Assembly (NCBI GenBank): GCA_944474755.1
Contig: OX104118.1
Span: 68,763,575 to 68,827,574, forward strand
Direction of reading: 5' to 3'
From: Limnoperna fortunei
Lineage: Eukaryota; Mollusca; Bivalvia; Mytilida; Modiolidae
Length of the DNA: 64,000 bases
Of this stretch, positions 41,116 to 53,460 are shown one piece after another. The notes below the pieces were generated by a model, which saw only the letters and a program-made list of their open reading frames with translations, was not told where the DNA came from and did not search any database. How positions within the stretch are numbered: position 1 is the stretch's first letter; the number at the start of each line of letters is the position of its first letter. The translations under genes and the position numbers were made by a program.

Positions 41116-43001
41116 CAGGACACCATGTAAACAGAAACTACCACTAAAGAGTATTCCATGACACCATGTAAACAGAAACTACCACTAAAGAGTATTCCAG
41201 GACACCATGTAAACAGAATCTACCACTAAAGAGTATTCCAGGACACCATGTAAACAGAAACTACCACTAAAGGGTATTCCAGGACACCATGTAAACAGAA
41301 ACTACCACTAAAGGGTATTCCAGGACACCATGTAAACAGAATCAACCACTAAAGAGTATTCCAGGACACAATGTAAACAGAAGCTACCACTAAAGAGTAT
41401 TCCAGGACACCATGTAAACAGAAACTACCACTAAAGAGTATTCCAGGACACCATGTAAACAGAAACTACCAGTAAAGAGTATTCCAGGACACCATGTAAA
41501 CAGAAACTACCACTAAAGAGTATTCCAGGACACCGTGTAAAAAGAAACGACCACTAAAGAGTATTCCAGGATACCATGTAAACAGAAACTACCACTAAAG
41601 AGTATTCCAGGACACCACGTAAACAGAAACTACCACTAAAGAGTATTCCAGGACACCATGTAAACAGAAACTACCACTAAAGAGTATTCCAGGACACCAT
41701 GTAAACAGAAACTACCACTAAAGAGTATTCAAGGACACCATGTAAACAGAAACTACCACTAAAGGGTATTCCAGGACATCGTGTAAACAGAAACTACCAC
41801 TAAAGAGTATTCCAGGACACCATGTAAACAGAAACTACCAGTAAAGAGTATTCCAGGACACTATGTAAACAGAAACTACCAGTAAAGAGTATTCCAGGAC
41901 ACCATGTAAACAGAAACTACCACTAAAGAGTATTCCAGGACACCATGTAAACAGAAACGACCACTAAAGAGTATTCCAGGACACCATGTAAACAGAAACT
42001 ACCAGTAAAGAGTATTCCAGGACACCATGTAAACAGAAACTACCACTAAAGAGTATTCCAGGACACCATGTAAACAGAAACGACCACTAAAGAGTATTCC
42101 AGGACATCATGTAAACAGAAACTACCACTAAAGAGTATTCCAGGACACCATGTAAACAGAAACTACCAGTAAAGAGTATTCCAGGACACCATGTAAACAG
42201 AAACTACCACTAAAGAGTATTCCAAAACACCACGTAAACAGAAACTACCACTAAAGAGTATTCCAGGACACCATGTAAACAGAAACTACCACTAAAGAGT
42301 ATTCCAGGACACCATGTAAACAGAAACTACCACTAAAGAGTATTCCAGGACACCATGTAAACAGAAACTACCACTAAAGAGTATTTCAGGACATCATGTA
42401 AACAGAAACTACCACTAAAGAGTATTCCAGGACATCATGTAAACAGAATCTACCACTAAAGAGTATTCCAGGACATCATGTAAACAGAAACTACCACTAA
42501 AGAGTATTCCAGGACACCATGTAAACAGAAACTACCACTAAAGGGTATTCCAGGACACCATGTAAACAGAATCAACCACTAAAGAGTATTCCAGGACACC
42601 ATGTAAACAGAAACTACCACTAAAGAGTTTTCCAGGACATCATGTAAACAGAAACTACCAGTAAAGAGTATTCCAGGACACCATGTAAACAGAAACTACC
42701 ACTAAAGAGTATTCCAGGACACCATGTAAACAGAAACTACCACTAAAGAGTATTCCAGGACACCGTGTAAAAAGAAACGACCACTAAAGAGTATTCCAGG
42801 ATACCATGTAAACAGAAACTACCACTAAAGAGTATTCCAGGACACCATGTAAACAGAAACTACCACTAAAGAGTATTCCAGGACACCATGTAAACAGAAA
42901 CTACCACTAAAGAGTATTCCAGGACACCATGTAAACAGAAACTACCACTAAAGAGTATTCAAGGACACCATGTAAACAGAAACTACCACTAAAGGGTATT
43001 C
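41116..43001. repeat. 46-mer HOR (1,886 bp), copy 2
   Basis: Second copy; agreement at 1,886 bp runs to about 42,890-43,000. A private difference is the normal TTCCAGG near 42,676 where copy 1 has TTCAAGG. Its end merges into the run of 30-mer modules that continues to 47.7 kb. Confidence 0.75.
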
Positions 43002-44100
43002 CAGGACATCGTGTAAACAGAAACTACCACTAAAGAGTATTCCAGGACACCATGTAAACAGAAACTACCAGTAAAGAGTATTCCAGGACACTATGTAAAC
43101 AGAAACTACCAGTAAAGAGTATTCCAGGACACCATGTAAACAGAAACTACCACTAAAGAGTATTCCAGGACACCATGTAAACAGAAACGACCACTAAAGA
43201 GTATTCCAGGACACCATGTAAACAGAAACTACCAGTAAAGAGTATTCCAGGACACCATGTAAACAGAAACTACCACTAAAGAGTATTCCAGGACACCATG
43301 TAAACAGAAACGACCACTAAAGAGTATTCCAGGACATCATGTAAACAGAAACTACCACTAAAGAGTATTCCAGGACACCATGTAAACAGAAACTACCAGT
43401 AAAGAGTATTCCAGGACACCATGTAAACAGAAACTACCACTAAAGAGTATTCCAAGACACCACGTAAACAGAAACTACCACTAAAGAGTATTCCAGGACA
43501 CCATGTAAACAGAAACTACCACTAAAGAGTATTCCAGGACACCATGTAAACAGAAACTACCACTAAAGAGTATTCCAGGACACCATGTAAACAGAAACTA
43601 CCACTAAAGAGTATTTCAGGACATCATGTAAACAGAAACTACCACTAAAGAGTATTCCAGGACATCATGTAAACAGAATCTACCACTAAAGAGTATTCCA
43701 GGACATCATGTAAACAGAAACTACCACTAAAGAGTATTCCAGGACACCATGTAAACAGAAACTACCAGTAAAGAGTATTTCAGGACATCATGTAAACAGA
43801 AACTACCACTAAAGAGTATTCCAGGACACCATGTAAACAGAAACTACCACTAAAGAGTTTTCCAGGACATCATGTAAACAGAAACTACCAGTAAAGAGTA
43901 TTCCAGGACACCATGTAAACAGAAACTACCACTAAAGAGTATTCCAGGACACCATGTAAACAGAAACTACCACTAAAAAGTATTCCTAGACACCATGTAA
44001 ACAGAAACTACCACTAAAGAGTATTCCAGGACACCATGTAAACAGAAACTACCACTAAAGAGTATTCCAGGACACCATGTAAACAGAAACTGCCACTAAA
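43002..44100. repeat. 30-mer module (part of a serial run)
   Basis: Continues the module order TTCAAGG, ATCGTG, CACTATG, two AAACGACC, CACGTAAAC, TTTCAGG, GAATCTACC. TTCAAGG falls at 41,731, 42,961, 44,273 and 45,503 (steps 1,230, 1,312 and 1,230 bp; 30, 32 and 30 monomers). CACG falls at 42,233, 43,463, 44,775 and 46,005 with the same steps. Near 43,765 the monomer order switches to CCAGTAAAG followed by TTTCAGG, marking an internal junction. Confidence 0.75.
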
Positions 44101-46314
44101 AAGTATTTAAAGACACCATGTAAACAGAAACTACCACTAAAGAGTATTCCAGGACACCATGTAAACAGAAACTACCACTAAAGAGTATTCCAGGACACCA
44201 TGTAAACAGAAACTACCACTAAAGAGTATTCCAGGACACCATGTAAACAGAAACTACCACTAAAGAGTATTCAAGGACACCATGTAAACAGAAACTACCA
44301 CTAAAGGGTATTCCAGGACATCGTGTAAACAGAAACTACCACTAAAGAGTATTCCAGGACACCATGTAAACAGAAACTACCAGTAAAGAGTATTCCAGGA
44401 CACTATGTAAACAGAAACTACCAGTAAAGAGTATTCCAGGACACCATATAAACAGAAACTACCACTAAAGAGTATTCCAGGACACCATGTAAACAGAAAC
44501 GACCACTAAAGAGTATTCCAGGACACCATGTAAACAGAAACTACCAGTAAAGAGTATTCCAGGACACCATGTAAACAGAAACTACCACTAAAGAGTATTC
44601 CAGGACACCATGTAAACAGAAACGACCACTAAAGAGTATTCCAGGACATCATGTAAACAGAAACTACCACTAAAGAGTATTCCAGGACACCATGTAAACA
44701 GAAACTACCAGTAAAGAGTATTCCAGGACACCATGTAAACAGAAACTACCACTAAAGAGTATTCCAAGACACCACGTAAACAGAAACTACCACTAAAGAG
44801 TATTCCAGGACACCATGTAAACAGAAACTACCACTAAAGAGTATTCCAGGACACCATGTAAACAGAAACTACCACTAAAGAGTATTCCAGGACACCATGT
44901 AAACAGAAACTACCACTAAAGAGTATTTCAGGACATCATGTAAACAGAAACTACCACTAAAGAGTATTCCAGGACATCATGTAAACAGAATCTACCACTA
45001 AAGAGTATTCCAGGACATCATGTAAACAGAAACTACCACTAAAGAGTATTCCAGGACACCATGTAAACAGAAACTACCACTAAAGGGTATTCCAGGACAC
45101 CATGTAAACAGAATCAACCACTAAAGAGTATTCCAGGACACCATGTAAACAGAAACTACCACTAAAGAGTTTTCCAGGACATCATGTAAACAGAAACTAC
45201 CAGTAAAGAGTATTCCAGGACACCATGTAAACAGAAACTACCACTAAAGAGTATTCCAGGACACCATGTAAACAGAAACTACCACTAAAGAGTATTCCAG
45301 GACACCGTGTAAAAAGAAACGACCACTAAAGAGTATTCCAGGATACCATGTAAACAGAAACTACCACTAAAGAGTATTCCAGGACACCATGTAAACAGAA
45401 ACTACCACTAAGGAGTATTCCAGGACACCATGTAAACAGAAACTACCACTAAAGAGTATTCCAGGACACCATGTAAACAGAAACTACCACTAAAGAGTAT
45501 TCAAGGACACCATGTAAACAGAAACTACCACTAAAGGGTATTCCAGGACATCGTGTAAACAGAAACTACCACTAAAGAGTATTCCAGGACACCATGTAAA
45601 CAGAAACTACCAGTAAAGAGTATTCCAGGACACTATGTAAACAGAAACTACCAGTAAAGAGTATTCCAGGACACCATGTAAACAGAAACTACCACTAAAG
45701 AGTATTCCAGGACACCATGTAAACAGAAACGACCACTAAAGAGTATTCCAGGACACCATGTAAACAGAAACTACCAATAAAGAGTTTTCCAGGACACCAT
45801 GTAAACAGAAACTACCACTAAAGAGTATTCCAGGACACCATGTAAACAGAAACGACCACTAAAGAGTATTCCAGGACATCATGTAAACAGAAACTACCAC
45901 TAAAGAGTATTCCAGGACACCATGTAAACAGAAACTACCAGTAAAGAGTATTCCAGGACACCATGTAAACAGAAACTACCACTAAAGAGTATTCCAAGAC
46001 ACCACGTAAACAGAAACTACCACTAAAGAGTATTCCAGGACACCATGTAAACAGAAACTACCACTAAAGAGTATTCCAGGACACCATGTAAACAGAAACT
46101 ACCACTAAAGAGTATTCCAGGACACCATGTCAACAGAAACTACCACTAAAGAGTATTTCAGGACATCATGTAAACAGAAACTACCACTAAAGAGTATTCC
46201 AGGACATCATGTAAACAGAATCTACCACTAAAGAGTAATTCAGGACATCATGTAAACAGAAACTACCACTAAAGAGTATTCCAGGACACCATGTAAACAG
46301 AAACTGCCACTAAA
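44101..46314. repeat. 54-mer HOR (2,214 bp), copy 1
   Basis: A rare monomer AAGTATTTAAAGACACC starts at 44,101 and again at 46,315, exactly 54 monomers later; CACG 44775/46989 keeps the same offset. It contains two 30-mer-type modules. By 45,307/47,480 (ACCGTG) the offset is 2,173 bp (53 monomers), so one monomer differs between copies. Confidence 0.75.
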
Positions 46315-47400
46315 AAGTATTTAAAGACACCATGTAAACAGAAACTACCACTAAAGAGTATTCCAGGACACCATGTAAACAGAAACTACCACTAAAGAGT
46401 ATTCCAGGACACCATGTAAACAGAAACTACCACTAAAGAGTATTCCAGGACACCATGTAAACAGAAACTACCACTAAAGAGTATTCAAGGACACCATGTA
46501 AACAGAAACTACCACTAAAGGGTATTCCAGGACATCGTGTAAACAGAAACTACCACTAAAGAGTATTCCAGGACACCATGTAAACAGAAACTACCAGTAA
46601 AGAGTATTCCAGGACACTATGTAAACAGAAACTACCAGTAAAGAGTATTCCAGGACACCATATAAACAGAAACTACCACTAAAGAGTATTCCAGGACACC
46701 ATGTAAACAGAAACGACCACTAAAGAGTATTCCAGGACACCATCTAAACAGAAACTACCAGTAAAGAGTATTCCAGGACACCATGTAAACAGAAACTACC
46801 ACTAAAGAGTATTCCAGGACACCATGTAAACAGAAACGACCACTAAAGAGTATTCCAGGACATCATGTAAACAGAAACTACCACTAAAGAGTATTCCAGG
46901 ACACCATGTAAACAGAAACTACCAGTAAAGAGTATTCCAGGACACCATGTAAACAGAAACTACCACTAAAGAGTATTCCAAGACACCACGTAAACAGAAA
47001 CTACCACTAAAGAGTATTCCAGGACACCATGTAAACAGAAACTACCACTAAAGAGTATTCCAGGACACCATGTAAACAGAAACTACCACTAAAGAGTATT
47101 CCAGGATACCATGTAAACAGAAACCACCACTAAAGAGTATTCCGGGACACCATGTAAACAGAAACTACCACTAAAGAGTATTCCAGGACACCATGTAAAC
47201 AGAAACTACCACTAAAGAGTATTCCAGGACACCATGTAAACAGAAACTACCACTAAAGAGTATTCAAGGACACCATGTAAACAGAAACTACCACTAAAGG
47301 GTATTCCAGGACATCGTGTAAACAGAAACTACCACTAAAGAGTATTCCAGGACACCATGTAAACAGAAACTACCACTAAAGAGTATTCCAGGACACCATG
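46315..47400. repeat. 54-mer HOR, copy 2 (incomplete)
   Basis: Starts with the rare TTTAAAGACACC monomer. Agreement with 44.1-44.9 kb includes CATATAAAC (46,662 against about 44,448) and CACG at 46,989. It has private changes: CATCTAAAC near 46,744 and GGATACC with AAACCACC near 47,106-47,128. TTCAAGG steps shorten here (984, 779, 410 bp), showing repeated small rearrangement. Confidence 0.7.
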
Positions 47401-50400
47401 CAAACAGAAACTACCAGTAAAGAGTATTCCAGGACACCATGTAAACAGAAACTACCACTAAAGAGTATTCCAGGACACCGTGTAAAAAGAAACGACCACT
47501 AAAGAGTATTCCAGGATACCATGTAAACAGAAACTACCACTAAAGAGTATTCCAGGACACCATGTAAACAGAAACTACCACTAAAGAGTATTCCAGGACA
47601 CCATGTAAACAGAAACTACCACTAAAGAGTATTCCAGGACACCATGTAAACAGAAACTACCACTAAAGAGTATTCAAGGACACCATGTAAACAGAAACTA
47701 CCACTAAAGGGTATTCCAGGACATCGTGTAAACAGAAACTACCACTAAAGAGTATTCCAGGACACCATGTAAACAGAAACTACCAGTAAAGAGTATTCCA
47801 GGACACTATGTAAACAGAAACTACCAGTAAAGAGTATTCCAGGACACCATGTAAACAGAAACTACCACTAAAGAGTATTCCAGGACACCATGTAAACAGA
47901 AACGACCACTAAAGAGTATTCCAGGACACCATGTAAACAGAAACTACCAGTAAAGAGTATTCCAGGACACCATGTAAACAGAAACTACCACTAAAGAGTA
48001 TTCCAGGACACCATGTAAACAGAAACGACCACTAAAGAGTATTCCAGGACATCATGTAAACAGAAACTACCACTAAAGAGTATTCCAGGACACCATGTAA
48101 ACAGAAACTACCAATAAAGAGTATTCCAGGACACCATGTAAACAGAAACTACCACTAAAGAGTATTCCAAGACACCACGTAAACAGAAACTACCACTAAA
48201 GAGTATTCCAGGACACCATGTAAACAGAAACTACCACTAAAGAGTATTCCAGGACACCATGTAAACAGAAACTACCACTAAAGAGTATTCCAGGACACCA
48301 TGTAAACAGAAACTACCACTAAAGAGTATTTCAGGACATCATGTATACAGAAACTACCACTAAAGAGTATTCCAGGACACCATGTAAACAGAAACTACCA
48401 CTAAAGAGTATTCCAGGACACCATGTAAACAGAAACTACCACTAAAGAGTATTCCAGGACACCATGTAAACAGAAACTACCACTAAAGAGTATTCCAGGA
48501 CACCATGTAAACAGAAACTACCACTAAAGAGTATTCCAGGACACCATGTAAACAGAAACTACCACTAAAGAGTATTCCAGGACACCATGTAAACAGAAAC
48601 TACCACTAAAGAGTATTCCAGGACACCATGTAAACAGAAACGACCACTAAAGAGTATTCCAGGACACCATGTAAACAGAAACTACCACTAAAGAGTATTC
48701 CAGGACACCATGTAAACAGAAACTACCACTAAAGAGTATTCCAGGACACCATGTAAACAGAAACTACCACTAAAGGGTATTCCAGGACATCGTGTAAACA
48801 GAAACTACCAATAAAGAGTATGCCAGGACACCATGTTAACAGAAACTACCACTAAAGAGTATTCCAGGACACCATGTAAACAGAAACTACCACTAAAGAG
48901 TATTCCAGGACACCATGTAAACAGAAACTACCACTAAAAAGTATTCCTAGACACCATGTAAACAGAAACTACCACTAAAGAGTATTCCAGTACACCATGT
49001 AAACAGAAACTACCACTAAAGAGTATTCCAGGACACCATGTAAACAGAAACTACCACTAAAAAGTATTCCAAGACACCATGTAAACAGAAACTACCAGTA
49101 AAGAGTATTCCAGGACACCATGTAAACAGAAACTACCACTAAAGAGTATTCCAGGACACCATGTAAACAGAAACTACCACTAAAGAGTATTCCATGACAC
49201 CATGTAAACAGAAACTACCACTAAAGAGTATTCCAGGACACCATGTAAACAGAAACTACCACTAAAGAGTATTCCAGGACACCATGTAAACAGAAACTAC
49301 CACTAAAGGGTATTCCAGGACACCATGTAAACAGAAACTACCACTAAAGAGTATTCCAGGACACCATGTAAACAGAAACTACCAGTAAAGAGTATTCCAG
49401 GACACCATGTAAACAGAAACTACCACTAAAGAGTATTCCAGGACACCATGTAAACAGAAACGACCACTAAAGAGTATTCCAGGATACCATGTAAACAGAA
49501 ACTACCACTAAAGAGTATTCCAAGACACCATGTAAACAGAAACTACCACTAAAGAGTATTCCAGGACACCATGTAAACAGAAACTACCACTAAAGAGTAT
49601 TCCAGGACACCATGTAAACAGAAACTACCACTAAAGAGTATTCCAGGACACCATGTAAACAGAAACTACCACTAAAGAGTATTCCAGGACATCATGCAAA
49701 CAGAAACTACCACTAAAGAGTATTCCAGGACACCATGTAAACAGAAACTACCAGTAAAGAGTATTCCAGGACACCATGTAAACAGAAACTACCACTAAAG
49801 GGTATTCCAGGACACCGTGTAAACAGAAACTACCACTAAAGAGTATTCCAGGACACCATGTAAACAGAAACTACCACTAAAGAGTATTCCAGGACACCAT
49901 GTAAACAGAAACTACCACTAAAGAGTATTCCAGGACACCATGTAAACAGAAACTACCACTAAAAAGTATTCCTAGACACCATGTAAACAGAAACTACCAC
50001 TAAAGAGTATTCCAGGACACCATGTAAACAGAAAATACCACTAAAGAGTATTCCAGGACACCATGTAAACAGAAACTGCCACTAAAAAGTATTCCAAGAC
50101 ACCATGTAAACAGAAACTACCAGTAAAGAGTATTCCAGGACACCATGTAAACAGAAACTACCACTAAAGAGTATTCCAGGACACCATGTAAACAGAAACT
50201 ACCACTAAAGAGTATTCCATGACACCATGTAAACAGAAACTACCACTAAAGAGTATTCCAGGACACCATGTAAACAGAATCTACCACTAAAGAGTATTCC
50301 AGGACACCATGTAAACAGAAACTACCACTAAAGGGTATTCCAGGACACCATGTAAACAGAAACTACCACTAAAGGGTATTCCAGGACACCATGTAAACAG

Positions 50401-50950
50401 AATCAACCACTAAAGAGTATTCCGGGACACAATGTAAACAGAAACTACCACTAAAGAGTATTCCAGGACACCATGTAAACAGAAACTACCACTAAAGAGT
50501 ATTCCAGGACACCATGTAAACAGAAACTACCAGTAAAGAGTATTCCAGGACACCATGTAAACAGAAACTACCACTAAAGAGTATTCCAGGACACCGTGTA
50601 AAAAGAAACGACCACTAAAGAGTATTCCAGGATACCATGTAAACAGAAACTACCACTAAAGAGTATTCCTGGACACCATGTAAACAGAAACTACCACTAA
50701 AGAGTATTCCAGGACACCATGTAAACAGAAACTACCACTAAAGAGTATTCCAGGACACCATGTAAACAGAAACTACCACTAAAGAGTATTCCAGGACACC
50801 ATTTAAACAGAAACTACCACTAAAGGGTATTCCAGGACATCGTGTAAACAGAAACTACCACTAAAGAGTATTCCAGGACACCATGTAAACAGAAACTACC
50901 AGTAAAGAGTATTCCAGGACACTATGTAAACAGAAACTACCACTAAAGAG
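47401..50950. repeat. Distant copy of 6.0-9.5 kb (constant offset 41,404 bp)
   Basis: Ten independent markers keep one offset over more than 3 kb: ACCGTGTAAAAAG 6076/47480, GTATAC 6940/48344, TATGCC 7418/48822, CAGTACACC 7587/48991, CCATGACACC 7791/49195, TCATGC 8287/49691, ACCGTGTAAAC 8411/49815, CCTAG 8569/49973, ACACNGTGTAAAAAG 9192/50596, and GGATACC next to it. Agreement starts after about 47,392 and stops by about 50,964. No indel distinguishes the copies. It overlaps the first 41-mer unit below. Confidence 0.85.
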
Positions 50951-50970
50951 TATTCCAGGACACCATGTAA
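49290..50970. repeat. 41-mer HOR (1,681 bp), copy 1
   Basis: Recurrence at 1,681 bp (41 x 41): GGGTATT 49308/50989, ATCATGCAAAC 49691/51372, AAAATACC 50033/51714, TGCC 50078/51759, CGGGACACAATG 50424/52105, ACCGTG 50596/52277. The length equals the square of the monomer length by coincidence. Confidence 0.82.
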
Positions 50971-52650
50971 ACAGAAACTACCACTAAAGGGTATTCCAGG
51001 ACACCATGTAAACAGAAACTACCACTAAAGAGTATTCCAGGACACCATGTAAACAGAAACTACCAGTAAAGAGTATTCCAGGACACCATGTAAACAGAAA
51101 CTACCACTAAAGAGTATTCCAGGACACCATGTAAACAGAAACGACCACTAAAGAGTATTCCAGGATACAATGTAAACAGAAACTACCACTAAAGAGTATT
51201 CCAAGACACCATGTAAACAGAAACTACCACTAAAGAGTATTCCAGGACACCATGTAAACAGAAACTACCACTAAAGAGTATTCCAGGACACCATGTAAAC
51301 AGAAACTACCACTAAAGAGTATTCCAGGACACCATGTAAACAGAAACTACCACTAAAGAGTATTCCAGGACATCATGCAAACAGAAACTACCACTAAAGA
51401 GTATTCCAGGACACCATGTAAACAGAAACTACCAGTAAAGAGTATTCCAGGACACCATGTAAACAGAAACTACCACTAAAGGGTATTCCAGGACACCGTG
51501 TAAACAGAAACTACCACTAAAGAGTATTCCAGGACACCATGTAAACAGAAACTACCACTAAAGAGTATTCCAGGACACCATGTAAACAGAAACTACCACT
51601 AAAGAGTATTCCAGGACACCATGTAAACAGAAACTACCACTAAAAAGTATTCCTAGACACCATGTAAACAGAAACTACCACTAAAGAGTATTCCAGGACA
51701 CCATGTAAACAGAAAATACCACTAAAGAGTATTCCAGGACACCATGTAAACAGAAACTGCCACTAAAAAGTATTCCAAGACACCATGTAAACAGAAACTA
51801 CCAGTAAAGAGTATTCCAGGACACCATGTAAACAGAAACTACCACTAAAGAGTATTCCAGGACACCATGTAAACAGAAACTACCACTAAAGAGTATTCCA
51901 TGACACCATGTAAACAGAAACTACCACTAAAGAGTATTCCAGGACACCATGTAAACAGAAACTACCACTAAAGAGTATTCCAGGACACCATGTAAACAGA
52001 AACTACCACTAAAGGGTATTCCAGGACACCATGTAAACAGAAACTACCACTAAAGGGTATTCCAGGACACCATGTAAACAGAATCAACCACTAAAGAGTA
52101 TTCCGGGACACAATGTAAACAGAAACTACCACTAAAGAGTATTCCAGGACACCATGTAAACAGAAACTACCACTAAAGAGTATTCCAGGACACCATGTAA
52201 ACAGAAACTACCAGTAAAGAGTATTCCAGGACACCATGTAAACAGAAACTACCACTAAAGAGTATTCCAGGACACCGTGTAAAAAGAAACGACCACTAAA
52301 GAGTATTCCAGGACACCATGTAAACAGAAACTACCACTAAAGAGTATTCCAGGACACCATGTAAACAGAAACTACCAGTAAAGAGTATTCCAGGACACCA
52401 TGTAAACAGAAACTACCACTAAAGAGTATTCCAGGACACCGTGTAAAAAGAAACGACCACTAAAGAGTATTCCAGGATACCATGTAAACAGAAACTACCA
52501 CTAAAGAGTATTCCAGGACACCATGTAAACAGAAACTACCACTAAAGAGTATTCCAGGACACCATGTAAACAGAAACTACCACTAAAGAGTATTCCAGGA
52601 CACCATGTAAACAGAAACTACCACTAAAGAGTATTCCAGGACACCATTTA
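50971..52650. repeat. 41-mer HOR, copy 2, with an inner 4-mer duplication
   Basis: Tandem copy of the 1,681-bp unit. The ACCGTGTAAAAAGAAACGACC monomer occurs at 52,277 and again at 52,441, 164 bp (4 monomers) later, while copy 1 has one. Beyond it the offset to copy 1 is 1,845 bp (45 monomers). A private change is GGATACAATG near 51,164. Confidence 0.8.
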
Positions 52651-53460
52651 AACAGAAACTACCACTAAAGGGTATTCCAGGACATCGTGTAAACAGAAAC
52701 TACCACTAAAGAGTATTCCAGGACACCATGTAAACAGAAACTACCACTAAAGAGTATTCCAGGACACCATGTAAACAGAAACTACCACTAAAGAGTATTC
52801 CAGGACACCATGTAAACAGAAACGACCACTAAAGAGTATTCCAGGACACCATGTAAAGAGAAACTACCAGTAAAGAGTATTCCAGGACACCATGTAAACA
52901 GAAACTACCACTAAAGAGTATTCCAGGACACCATGTAAACAGAAACGACCACTAAAGAGTATTCCAGGACACCATGTAAACAGAAACTACCAGTAAAGAG
53001 TATTCCAGGACACCATGTAAACAGAAACTACCACTAAAGAGTATTCCAGGACACCATGTAAACAGAAACGACCACTAAAGAGTATTCCAGGACATCATGT
53101 AAACAGAAACTACCACTAAAGAGTATTCCAGGACACCATGTAAACAGAAACTACCAGTAAAGAGTATTCCAAGACACCATGTAAACAGAAACTACCACTA
53201 AAGAGTATTCCAAGACACCACGTAAACAGAAACTACCACTAAAGAGTATTCCAGGACACCATGTAAACAGAAACTACCACTAAAGAGTATTCCAGGACAC
53301 CATGTAAACAGAAACTACCACTAAAGAGTATTCCAGGACACCATGTAAACAGAAAAAACCACTAAAGAGTATTTCAGGACATCATGTAAACAGAAACTAC
53401 CACTAAAGAGTATTCCAGGACACCATGTAAACAGAAACTACCACTAAAGAGTATTCCAGG
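52651..53460. repeat. Linker segment of satellite before the 60-mer pair
   Basis: About 20 monomers with ATCGTG, three AAACGACC, GTAAAGAG, CCAAGACACC twice, CACGTAAAC and AGAAAAAACC with TTTCAGG (53,354-53,376). Similar order occurs at 32.9-33.6 kb and at 55.0-55.4 kb. Nothing else is seen. Confidence 0.6.
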
